Assembly: GCA_944386115.1 (NCBI GenBank)
Contig: CALWZV010000005.1
Span: 1-48,973, forward strand
Direction of reading: 5' to 3'
DNA: 48,973 nucleotides
From: an uncultured Clostridia bacterium
GTDB taxonomy: Bacteria; Bacillota; Clostridia; TANB77; CAG-508
Below the pieces are notes generated by a model that saw only the letters and a list, made by a program, of their open reading frames with translations, ran no database searches and was not told the origin of the DNA. The stretch's first letter is position 1. Every line of letters starts with the position of its first letter. Position numbers and translations under genes: made by a program. Positions 1 through 7,405 of the stretch are shown piece after piece.

Positions 1-83
1 ATATCCACAAGAAGTATTTAAATATATCTAAATACTTTACTCCTCCCACCCATAGGCATACTTGAAAGGAGGTGAAAAGAGTA

Positions 84-1277
84 ATGGCTGGGAGTATAGA
101 AAAAAGAGGAAAAAATAGTTACAGGCTAACAGTATCTGAAGGATTTGACCTAAACGGAAAACCTATGATACACAGAAAAACAGTACACGGAACTAAAAAA
201 GATGCAGAAGTTGAACTAGCAAAATTTGTTACTGAAGTACAAAATGGCTTAGTTATAGATGGTAAATCTCTCAAATTTTCTGAATTCACAGAAATATGGA
301 AAAGAGATTATGGTTCAAAAGAACTTGCTCCATCAACATATAAACGATATTGCAGAATGTTAGAAACAAGACTTTTACCATACTTTGGACATTTCTATAT
401 TAACAAAATTAAACCAACAGATATTATGAAGTTCTATGATTTACTTGAAAAAGATACTCAATTAGTTAGAAAAAAAGGTAACAATGGTTCAAAAACAAAA
501 AAGCCCTTATCTGGTAAAACAATTTTAGAGCATCACAGATTATTAAGAGCAATGCTTCATAAAGCAGTTTATTGGCAATTAATAGTGGCGAATCCTGCTG
601 AACGTGTTCAACCACCTAAAGCTAGAAAACCAAAAAGAAGATCTTATGATGATGAGCAAACTAAAATATTACTAGAAAATTTAGAACTATTACCTAATGA
701 AGATACTAAATACAAAGTTGCAATCATTCTTACAGTATTTACCGGTGTTCGTTTAGGTGAGTTAATGGGATTAGAATGGCAAGATGTTGATTTCAAAAAT
801 GGAATTATCAGTATTAATCGTTCTAGTCAGTACCTAGCAGATATGGGAGTTTTCACAAAAGTTCCAAAAACAGAAAGTTCCATTAGAGAAATTGCAATAC
901 CTGAATTTATCATTTCTTTACTTGAGGAATATAAATTATGGTATGAAGAACAAAAATCGATTTACGGCGAATTATGGACCGATTCTGATAGGTTATTTGT
1001 ACAAGCAGATGGCAAACCAATGCATCCTTCTACAATTAGCAAATGGTTTGTAAAATATGTTGGTCAAATAGGATTACCTGTAATTAATTTTCACGGATTA
1101 AGACATACAAATGCAAGTTTACTAGTTGCACAAAATATTGATATAGCAGTAATTTCTGCGAGACTAGGTCATGCACAAATAAGTACTACACTTGACTTTT
1201 ATGTGCATCCACTACTTTCTCATAATAGAAAAGCTGGCTATGCACTAGAAAACTTATTATTACCAACAAGGTCTTAA
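84..1277 (+). CDS. Tyrosine recombinase (phage/ICE integrase)
   Basis: Site-specific recombinase that would insert and excise an element at a tRNA gene. The protein is about 397 residues. An N-terminal arm-binding region (about 1-60) precedes a SAM-like core-binding domain (about 65-175) and the catalytic domain. Catalytic residues are visible: Arg in TGVRLGEL (about 222), Lys in the VPKTESS hairpin, HGLRH (about 336-340), His in RLGHAQ (about 363) and the Tyr nucleophile in TLDFYVHP (about 373). The open frame begins with GTG at 72, but that GTG lies inside the Shine-Dalgarno sequence AAGGAGGTG, so the ATG at 84 is the better start. It is transcribed toward the tRNA-like repeat at 1626-1673. 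The element it belongs to probably extends left of the window. Bases 2-31 could be the tail of an upstream small gene, too short to name. There is no in-frame CGG. Family is certain; target site is inferred. Confidence 0.93.
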   Translation: MAGSIEKRGKNSYRLTVSEGFDLNGKPMIHRKTVHGTKKDAEVELAKFVTEVQNGLVIDGKSLKFSEFTEIWKRDYGSKELAPSTYKRYCRMLETRLLPYFGHFYINKIKPTDIMKFYDLLEKDTQLVRKKGNNGSKTKKPLSGKTILEHHRLLRAMLHKAVYWQLIVANPAERVQPPKARKPKRRSYDDEQTKILLENLELLPNEDTKYKVAIILTVFTGVRLGELMGLEWQDVDFKNGIISINRSSQYLADMGVFTKVPKTESSIREIAIPEFIISLLEEYKLWYEEQKSIYGELWTDSDRLFVQADGKPMHPSTISKWFVKYVGQIGLPVINFHGLRHTNASLLVAQNIDIAVISARLGHAQISTTLDFYVHPLLSHNRKAGYALENLLLPTRS

Positions 1278-1329
1278 TTTGAACTTTTTTCTAATTTTCA
1301 CAAATTACAAATTTTCACGATGTAAAAAG

Positions 1330-1375
1330 GTAAAAAACTTTGAGATTATATATCTCTTTCCCAAAAGTTTTTTAC
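1330..1375 (+). terminator. Hairpin downstream of the integrase gene
   Basis: A perfect 12-bp inverted repeat, GTAAAAAACTTT paired with AAAGTTTTTTAC, has a 22-nt loop that itself contains the GAGAT/ATCTC inverted repeat. It lies 53 bp after the integrase stop. The stem is A/T-rich and there is no long T tract, so it is a moderate terminator candidate. Confidence 0.5.
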
Positions 1376-1511
1376 TATAAATTTAAAAATTTTATTGCAA
1401 TTTACATTATTAAATTATGTTAAAAATTTAAAATATTTATTTATAACATTGTAATGTAAGTATAAAATTTTAATGAATTTTTATTGATATTTATGGCATT
1501 TGAGGTAATTA

Positions 1512-1533
1512 TTTTACCCAATTTTTACCCAAT
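1512..1533. repeat. Tandem 11-bp repeats between integrase and att-like site
   Basis: Two head-to-tail copies of TTTTACCCAAT occupy 1512-1522 and 1523-1533, about 90 bp from the tRNA-like repeat. Arm-type integrase binding sites are typically short direct repeats placed between int and attP, so this is a candidate arm site. The role is inferred from position and repetition only. Confidence 0.5.
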
Positions 1534-1583
1534 TTGACATAAGAATGCCATTTTCAATCATTATTGCAACCGATTTTAAGGCA

Positions 1584-1614
1584 TAAAAAAACACCTACAG
1601 TCATTGAAACTGTA
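1584..1614 (-). terminator. Short hairpin with T-tract downstream of the tRNA 3'-half copy
   Basis: On the minus strand a 6-bp stem (TACAGT/ACTGTA) is followed by seven T residues. It follows the partial tRNA-fMet copy at 1626-1673, just as a stronger hairpin follows the intact tRNA gene. It may be a leftover of the original downstream sequence of that tRNA. Confidence 0.4.
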
Positions 1615-1625
1615 AGCATTTATGT

Positions 1626-1673
1626 TTTGGTTTCGGGGGTAAGACTCGAACTTACGACCTTCGGGTTATGAGC
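1626..1673 (-). repeat. att-like duplicate of the 3' half of tRNA-fMet
   Basis: These 48 bp match 6491-6538 at 45 of 48 positions (differences at 1633, 1645 and 1662). The copy runs from the anticodon loop through the T arm, acceptor strand and CCA, plus two bases beyond. This is the segment that tRNA-targeting tyrosine integrases usually duplicate as attL/attR. The 5' half of the tRNA is absent, so it is not a functional gene. The two copies lie 4,865 bp apart in the same orientation. Confidence 0.85.
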
Positions 1674-1692
1674 TTAAAAGCGACATTTTTAT

Positions 1693-2454
1693 TTAAAATA
1701 TACTCTCATATTCCAATGGTACAATATCTTCATAAAGCAAAATAAACTGTGAATTAATTTGCCTATTATCATGATAATGTCCAAAATACCATTTTTTTAA
1801 TTCACATTTTTCTAATATTTTTTGTAAATAATCTGTAAAATAATCTCTCTTATATGTTCCACCACTATGTATAGCTTGTACACTTGTAGGACAACAATGA
1901 GTTATAATATAGTCTACTTTATAATTTGCCTTTTCTAAATTATTTATTCCATTTTGCATTTCTTCTTCAGCCGGAAGTTCTAAATCCCACCAAGAATATC
2001 CCCTTATTCTAAAATATGCTCCTCTTTTACGATATTCATATATTTTTTCCTCTTCATCAAGATTTAGTATTCCATCTTGTATATCATGTGATTTTGCACC
2101 ACCAAAAGCAAAAAATCTTTTTCCATCAATATTAAATATCTCTCCACGCATTAAATGTATTACTGAATCTCTTATTTTATGAACTCTCCCTCCATGCCAT
2201 TTCTCTATTGGATAATTATATAATCTTGTAAAATTCTCATGATTTCCATCTACAAATAATGTTGTAAAATTCTTTTCATTTAACCAATCTAACCAATATT
2301 TTTCATATGTGCTCTCTACTAAGTAATTCCATATTCCTCCAAAGTCACCACATATGATAACATAATCATTTTTTGTCATTTCTTTTTGAATTGGAAATTT
2401 ATCAGTTGAAAATCTAGTAAAATCCGAATGAGTGTCACCTGTAATGTAAATCAT
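1693..2454 (-). CDS. Calcineurin-like metallophosphoesterase
   Basis: Predicted cytoplasmic metal-dependent phosphoesterase of 253 residues. The five family signatures are in order: GDTHSD near the N-terminus, GDFGG (about 36-40), DGNHEN (about 69-74), THCCP (about 186) and GHYHDN near the C-terminus. Together they supply the dinuclear metal ligands and the catalytic His. The substrate cannot be told from sequence. There is no signal peptide. Its start has a good AAAGGAG site, 14 bp after the end of a frameshifted upstream gene, and it is the last gene of a three-gene minus-strand cluster. Its stop lies only about 20 bp from the att-like repeat, so it is the boundary gene of the putative island. 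It might be stand-alone cargo or part of a nucleotide-based defence or immunity module; neither is shown. Confidence 0.88.
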   Translation of the reverse strand: MIYITGDTHSDFTRFSTDKFPIQKEMTKNDYVIICGDFGGIWNYLVESTYEKYWLDWLNEKNFTTLFVDGNHENFTRLYNYPIEKWHGGRVHKIRDSVIHLMRGEIFNIDGKRFFAFGGAKSHDIQDGILNLDEEEKIYEYRKRGAYFRIRGYSWWDLELPAEEEMQNGINNLEKANYKVDYIITHCCPTSVQAIHSGGTYKRDYFTDYLQKILEKCELKKWYFGHYHDNRQINSQFILLYEDIVPLEYESIF

Positions 2455-2468
2455 ATTTAGCTCCTTTT

Positions 2469-2940
2469 TTAAGATTTTATTATTTTCTCTATATAATTTA
2501 ATATTTTACTAATAGCATCCATATCTAATACTATGCATACGCCATCTGGAGATAGTGCCTTTGTATCTTTATCTATAAAGGCTATAAATATCCTAGCCAT
2601 TTTATCTTTTCTAGATATATTTTCTTGCTCATAATTATTGTTTTGATATTCTTCTCCATAAGGATAGAAATAAATTTTAAAAGATGGTTCTATTGGTTCA
2701 AAACTGTAGTTATTTTCAATTTTATCGTTAATAAACTCATTTAGGACTTTATATAAATTCTCTGCTTCGATGCATTCTATTGTATGGATTATCTATTTTA
2801 ACATACTCATTTTCTATGCCAATATACAAATTACACCAGCAATCATCTTCGTCTAGCTTATTAAATTTTCTGTACTTTTTATTAATATAGTTATCTATAC
2901 TAAACTTCAACTTATTATATCCATCATTTATCTCTACCAT
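2469..2940 (-). pseudogene. Hypothetical small protein gene broken by a frameshift (not CGG-associated)
   Basis: The frame starting at 2940 (MVEINDGYNKLKF) ends at a stop near 2749. A second frame continues directly (EAENLYKVLNEFINDKI and on to LNYIEKIIKS) to a TAA at 2469-2471. Together they would make one protein of about 155 residues, so a single-base change near 2755-2775 has split a gene. No CGG lies at the junction, unlike the ten recoded chromosomal genes, so this looks like a true mutation or sequencing error in the mobile region. I do not recognise the family. It sits between a membrane-anchored hypothetical gene (27 bp upstream) and the metallophosphoesterase gene (14 bp downstream). 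Confidence 0.7.
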
Positions 2941-2967
2941 AATTTCTCCTGCATCTTGTATTTTATT

Positions 2968-3561
2968 TTAATATCCATAATCAGCTTCTAATCCATTTTG
3001 TTCTCTATAAATACCTTTAACTAAATATTTAATAATATTTTTCATCTCATAGGCAGCTCCTATCGAATAATCATCATAGTGCATACCATTTGCAGTAAAA
3101 TTTTTTAGATGTATTAAATATGAATTTCCATCAGAAATTTTATCTATTGAATATTCTATTTCAAAATAATCTGAAAATAGTATATCACATATATTTTTAA
3201 CTTGCTCTGCTTTCTCTTCTTTTATAAATGCATAATTCCCTTGTAATTTCTCATAAGCATTTAATTGATCTTTAATATTTACAAAATAAACCTTTTCGCC
3301 ATTGCTTTTAATTATGTATTTATTATCATTGTTATATGTTGATATCTCATCTTTGGGAATTACTTCATCTGTCCATTCATCATATTTTATGTTGTCACTA
3401 AATCCAGTATATCCATATTGTTGATACTCTTTATCTAAATCTCCTTTTACTGAGAAAACAATAATAGTCAAAATAATTATTCCTATTATAATTACCCATC
3501 TCAGTTTATATAATATATACATTCCACCTATTTGAGATAATATATCATTATTTTTTGACAT
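2968..3561 (-). CDS. Hypothetical membrane-anchored protein
   Basis: 197 residues with one transmembrane segment near 20-41 (WVIIIGIIILTIIVFSV), a short Lys-containing cytoplasmic N-terminus and a charged, Tyr-rich extracytoplasmic part of about 155 residues. No domain is recognised. AAAGGAG precedes the ATG at a normal distance. It is the first gene of the three-gene cluster that ends with the metallophosphoesterase. There is no in-frame CGG. Being between the att-like repeat and tRNA-fMet, it is probably island cargo. Confidence 0.75.
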   Translation of the reverse strand: MSKNNDILSQIGGMYILYKLRWVIIIGIIILTIIVFSVKGDLDKEYQQYGYTGFSDNIKYDEWTDEVIPKDEISTYNNDNKYIIKSNGEKVYFVNIKDQLNAYEKLQGNYAFIKEEKAEQVKNICDILFSDYFEIEYSIDKISDGNSYLIHLKNFTANGMHYDDYSIGAAYEMKNIIKYLVKGIYREQNGLEADYGY

Positions 3562-3721
3562 TCACTTAGTCTCCTTTATATAATTCAATTTTAGTCTGCT
3601 ATCAAAACACCTTTATTTTTTGTCAAAAATATTATACTAGTTTTTCTCACAGCTGTCTACTGTTCATTTGCTTTTTTATCAAATTTTTGATCATGAGCAT
3701 TTACTGCATATAATCTATAGA

Positions 3722-3865
3722 TTATATTATATTATATTTAAACTTGTCTTTATGAGTTGCAGAATAACTAAATATAAACAAAGGATTAAATTTTTTTAAC
3801 ATTTCTTTCGCTTTCCCCATCTTTTGTGGTTCATCTATAATAAAAATTGGATTTCTGTTTTTGAT
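3722..3865 (-). pseudogene. Remnant of a type III restriction enzyme (Res) helicase domain
   Basis: An open stretch of about 47 codons without a start encodes NPIFIIDEPQKMGKAKEMLK followed by KFNPLFIFSYSATHKDKF. This is the Walker B (DEPQ) and motif III (SAT) region characteristic of type III restriction endonuclease subunits. A stop codon lies just upstream in the same frame (beyond it SVDAKFIFQLESSNFWDRF may belong to it) and another ends it at 3722. The rest of the gene, roughly 800-1,000 residues in the family, is gone, and no methyltransferase partner is present. It is a fossil of a restriction system in the 498-bp gap (3562-4059) between the membrane protein and the DUF262 gene. The remainder of the gap shows nothing else I can support. 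Confidence 0.75.
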
Positions 3866-4059
3866 AAACTAAAAGCGGTCCCAAAAATTAGAAGATTCTA
3901 ATTGAAAAATAAATTTCGCATCTACGCTGTTTCTATAACACAATTTAAAAAAGAGCAAAAGAACATTTAAATATAAATCGTTTTTCACTCTTTATTTTTG
4001 ATATACTATTTTACATTATCCATTTAATTTTATGCAGAAAACATCGTTCACATTGTTTA

Positions 4060-5964
4060 TTATTTTAAATTTTCACCAAATATAAAATTTACTATTCTTT
4101 CACTGGCATTTGCTGTAGCTGTTTCTATATCAGATTTTGTCCAATATGGCTTTGATTCATTTTTATATTTTTCTACTAGATATTGTGCCAATGGATATTT
4201 ACTCTCAACATACCCAGATTTTTCACTAATTTCTGTTGATATTTTAGTTCTAAACCATTCATTACCAATCGTTCGATTTATATTATATTCTAATAATATT
4301 TTATTACCAACTTTATTAATATAATTAGAAAACATATCATCATTTTCTATTTCAGCATCATTTTGAATGGCTTTTATATTTTTACCACTTTGTGGCATAA
4401 TGTGTTCAATATCAATATCTGCACTAATTTTTAATTTTTTACCATTTTCTTTAGCAAATAGATATTCATTTAAATAAACTATATCATTTTTTTCATAATC
4501 ATTTATTCTGGTTAAAATATTATCTTTTTCCCAGCATTTATTAATATGCTGATCGAAATCAAATTTAATTTCTTCAAAAGAAATAGATTTATTGGCAAGT
4601 TTTATTTCTTCTTTAAAAAGAAATGACTTAAAATTTGAACTCGAATAACCAGCATCTACCAATGATAAAATAGCAAATAGTCTAAGCATTAATTCTGCCA
4701 TATTTTCAATTTCATTAATAAGATGATTTTTGTTTTCTTCGTCAATAATAAATTTTTGATTATCTCCATTAATAAAATAAGAATCATATCTATGAAAATA
4801 ACTAGCTAAAAATAATTTTGAGTTATCATTAAAGTTAAACAAGACTTTTATTGTACTATTGTCTTTCGCAATATTCCATATTTCAGCAAGTTTAATTAAT
4901 TCATCACAAAATTCTAATGGTCTTTTAATTAAATTTATATTCAGTTCTGTATAATATCTTCTTAATCCTGGAGTAGTAACATCAATATTTCCACTAGCAT
5001 TAATTGTATCCTTATTAATACTACGATATAAATACATTTTTTGATTTAAAAGTCCATTTATACTTACAATTTTTTCTCTCTCCAATTCGTTAGTTAACTC
5101 AATCAAATATCTCCATTTCTCACCCAAGATTTTTCTTTCAGTATTGTCTTTAGTTGCTGCAAACATCTTTGAATAAATAATGTCCGAATCAGTTAGTGGC
5201 ATACCATCAGAATTTAACGAATTAAACATAGTTATTGCTTGTTCAACTTTCCAACTTTTAATTTCAATTACTTGGCATTCTTCTAAAATTGTTCTCGTAA
5301 ATTTGTTCAAGAAGTCAATTTTGTTTAAATCCTCTTTAAAATAAAAATGTTTATAGTTTTTAAAAAAATTAGTATATCTATTATCTTTTTGTTTATATGG
5401 AATCTTAATGGCACTTCTTTCTGCATCTTCATATTTTAAAGATTTCATAATATTTACAAGTTCTTCTTTATATGTTTCTTGATTAGAATTATTTATTAAA
5501 TTATTAAAACTATTATATACTTCTTGATCTTTTTTATCATTTGGTTCGTCAGTTATATTATCTGGATCAATTTTATATAGTATACTAATTAAATTTCTTC
5601 TTCTTTCTCTAAGTCCTCTTTTAAGTTGTTCTGATTCAGGATCATCAACCATCTTTTCTAATGTTTCATTTATTTTAGTAAGTAGCGCTTTTAATAAAAG
5701 CAAAAATGTTGTTGTTCTTTGTTGTCCATCTATTAATCCTAACTCTGTATCATCATTTGAACAGTTTATTATAATAGTTCCAAAGAAGTATAAATCTTTA
5801 CTTTTACTTTCTATAAAATCAGTAATGTCTGACCATAGCTTATCACAATTTGAAATTTCCCATGCATACTTTCTTTGATATTCAGGAATTATAAATTTAG
5901 CATCATCTTCTAATTTTAAATAAGATCCTATAGTTACTAATTTAGGTTCAATATTTTTAGCCAT
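4060..5964 (-). CDS. DUF262/DUF1524 (GmrSD-like) nuclease, probable phage-defence protein
   Basis: 634 residues, a single-chain arrangement of the two halves of GmrSD-type enzymes, which cleave modified phage DNA using NTP hydrolysis. The N-terminal DUF262 (ParB/Srx-like) part shows IPEYQRKYAWE (about 26-36), GLIDGQQRTTTF (about 76-87) and the LNSDGMPLTDSD loop (about 250-262). The C-terminal DUF1524 HNH-like nuclease shows DIEHIMPQSG and, downstream, NKVGNKILLEYNIN with GNEWF. A strong AAGGAGG site precedes the ATG. The gene stands alone next to tRNA-fMet and a restriction relic, which fits a defence island. Domain identity is well supported. Restriction of modified DNA is known for relatives and inferred here. 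Confidence 0.88.
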   Translation of the reverse strand: MAKNIEPKLVTIGSYLKLEDDAKFIIPEYQRKYAWEISNCDKLWSDITDFIESKSKDLYFFGTIIINCSNDDTELGLIDGQQRTTTFLLLLKALLTKINETLEKMVDDPESEQLKRGLRERRRNLISILYKIDPDNITDEPNDKKDQEVYNSFNNLINNSNQETYKEELVNIMKSLKYEDAERSAIKIPYKQKDNRYTNFFKNYKHFYFKEDLNKIDFLNKFTRTILEECQVIEIKSWKVEQAITMFNSLNSDGMPLTDSDIIYSKMFAATKDNTERKILGEKWRYLIELTNELEREKIVSINGLLNQKMYLYRSINKDTINASGNIDVTTPGLRRYYTELNINLIKRPLEFCDELIKLAEIWNIAKDNSTIKVLFNFNDNSKLFLASYFHRYDSYFINGDNQKFIIDEENKNHLINEIENMAELMLRLFAILSLVDAGYSSSNFKSFLFKEEIKLANKSISFEEIKFDFDQHINKCWEKDNILTRINDYEKNDIVYLNEYLFAKENGKKLKISADIDIEHIMPQSGKNIKAIQNDAEIENDDMFSNYINKVGNKILLEYNINRTIGNEWFRTKISTEISEKSGYVESKYPLAQYLVEKYKNESKPYWTKSDIETATANASERIVNFIFGENLK

Positions 5965-6028
5965 AAGTTCCTCCTTTATCTAACAAATAAATTTTTATAT
6001 TATTAAGTTTTCTTATTGCTGTTAATGA

Positions 6029-6312
6029 TTATTTTGTCTTCTTTAATTTATCTCCTACATAAATCGTATAACATATATCATATACTTCACTACTTAATAG
6101 GACTTCATTTTTATTGGTCGAATATTTTATTACATTTTGAAATTCAAGATTAAATGATACTTCAATCACATGTTTGGTTTGGTATGTACTTTTCGACTTT
6201 AAATTTGATTTTCATACCTTGAAGATCAAATTTTCTCAACATAAATAATTACTACTACTTTTCTGATTTTCAAATATTATATCATATTCTTTTACAATTG
6301 ACCAATCATTAT
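6029..6312 (-). pseudogene. Decayed open frame of unknown origin
   Basis: One minus-strand frame reads as protein-like sequence (NDWSIVKEYDIIFENQK, then STYQTKHVIEVSFNLEFQ and NKNEVLLSSEVYDI) but contains two internal stops and no convincing start. It ends with TAA at 6029-6031. It looks like the degraded 3' part of a gene lying upstream of the DUF262 gene. No family is recognised. The rest of 5965-6490 holds only short inverted repeats. Confidence 0.4.
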
Positions 6313-6402
6313 GTTTTTATTATAAGAAAAGTGGCTTCGCCTATTGTAGCATTTTGCTTCGCGAATATGCACAATCCAAGGTAACTTAACCTTGTTATAT
6401 AT

Positions 6403-6443
6403 GGAAAAATCAACATATGGTCAAGATAAAAGTCGATTTTTCC
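6403..6443. repeat. Inverted repeat in the island
   Basis: GGAAAAATCAAC and GTCGATTTTTCC form a 12-bp stem with one mismatch around a 17-nt loop. It lies about 50 bp from the intact tRNA on the island side. It could be a terminator or an accessory recombination site; nothing distinguishes these. Confidence 0.4.
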
Positions 6444-6454
6444 TATACAATAAT

Positions 6455-6487
6455 AAATCCTCTGTAAATTGATTTAACAGAGGATTT
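6455..6487 (-). terminator. Terminator of tRNA-fMet
   Basis: An 11-bp perfect stem (AAATCCTCTGT/ACAGAGGATTT) begins a few bases after the CCA end of the tRNA on the minus strand. Confidence 0.7.
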
Positions 6488-6492
6488 TCCTT

Positions 6493-6568
6493 TGGTTGCG
6501 GGGGTAAGATTCGAACTTACGACCTTTGGGTTATGAGCCCAACGAGCTGCCAACTGCTCCACCCCGCG
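6493..6568 (-). tRNA. tRNA-fMet (initiator, anticodon CAT)
   Basis: A complete 76-nt cloverleaf with encoded CCA. The anticodon loop is CTCATAA. Two initiator hallmarks are visible: a C1-A72 mismatch at the top of the acceptor stem (5' CGCGGGG against CCCCGCA 3') and three G-C pairs (GGG/CCC) closing the anticodon stem. Its 3' half is duplicated at 1626-1673, which marks it as the integration target of the neighbouring mobile region. Confidence 0.95.
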
Positions 6569-6587
6569 ATATTCTTGCTACTTTTTA

Positions 6588-6616
6588 ATTATAGTCTTAT
6601 TTTTTCTATTTGTCAA
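6588..6616 (-). promoter_or_regulatory. Consensus sigma-A promoter of tRNA-fMet
   Basis: On the minus strand TTGACA and TATAAT are both perfect and are separated by exactly 17 bp. The -10 ends about 20 bp upstream of the mature tRNA 5' end. Confidence 0.9.
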
Positions 6617-6703
6617 CAGTTTTGATAATTTTTCTTTGCTGGTGACATTTTTTATGAAAACCTTTTCTATATTTCTTTAATATTATATTCATCTAGTTTT
6701 AAT

Positions 6704-7309
6704 TTATACACTAATATTTTCTTTTATAGCCTCAAATTTGCTATCTCCTATACCGGTAACATTTTTTATTTCTTCAATGGTTTTAAATTTTCCATTTTTC
6801 TCTCTATATTCTATTATTTTTGTAGCTGTTGATGGTCCAATTCCTTGCAGAGTGTCTAATTCTTCTTGAGATGCAGTATTTATATTTACTTTCTTATTAT
6901 CATCGCTTTTGGAAATAGGATTGTTTCCGGCTTCTGTTGTTATATAAATTAAATTTTCCTTGTTTTCCCCTTTTGTTGGTATGTATATTTTTTCACCATC
7001 TTGTACTTTGTATGCAAGATTTATTTCACTTGTGTCCGCACTTTCAAGTTCTCCTCCTGCAAGCTCAATAATATCTGCAATTCTTGCACCTTCTTTTGTT
7101 TTTACAATACCTGGATTGTTTACTGCTCCAGTTATATGTACTATTATCTCTTCTTCATTTATTTTTTCTTCAACTATTTCAATTTCTTCATCTATATTTA
7201 TATATTCTTCTTCACCTGTTTTGCTTGTAATATAATATCCTATGACGAAAAGAATTATGCAACCTACAACTGCTAAAATTATTTTTTGATTTTTACTTAA
7301 TTCAATCAT
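6704..7309 (-). CDS. comEA: ComEA-family DNA-binding competence protein
   Basis: Membrane-anchored DNA receptor for natural transformation that binds incoming double-stranded DNA and passes it to the ComEC channel. 201 residues: a transmembrane anchor (about 8-28), an acidic linker, an SLBB domain (about 55-120, VHITGAVNNPGIV and INLAYKVQDGEKIYIP) and a C-terminal helix-hairpin-helix domain (NINTASQEELDTLQGIGPS, then IIEYREKNG and IKNVTGIGDSKF). The frame is open to 7354, but the ATG at 7309 has GAAAGGAG eight bases upstream and gives the normal N-terminus, so it is chosen. It is transcribed divergently from the downstream carboxypeptidase gene. comEC is about 36 kb away in this window. Confidence 0.92.
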   Translation of the reverse strand: MIELSKNQKIILAVVGCIILFVIGYYITSKTGEEEYINIDEEIEIVEEKINEEEIIVHITGAVNNPGIVKTKEGARIADIIELAGGELESADTSEINLAYKVQDGEKIYIPTKGENKENLIYITTEAGNNPISKSDDNKKVNINTASQEELDTLQGIGPSTATKIIEYREKNGKFKTIEEIKNVTGIGDSKFEAIKENISV

Positions 7310-7405
7310 AATAAATCTCCTTTCAAAATTATAAAACATATTGAAATTTGTCATAATTTAATATATATTAATTAAAAATACTTTTTTAAAGTTACGGAGG
7401 TAAAA

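Noticed and set aside
84-1673. Integrase and the 1626-6538 segment as one simple element
   Set aside because: The integrase lies outside the two att-like copies, so the segment between them lacks its own recombinase; a tandem or accretion arrangement fits better.
2749-2940. Including the island frameshift (2469-2940) among the recoding sites
   Set aside because: No CGG is at the junction.
6960-7276. Plus-strand open frames opposite comEA and many others opposite the minus-strand genes
   Set aside because: Hydrophobic, Ser/Phe/Leu-rich frames without RBS; they are the antisense shadow of AT-rich genes.
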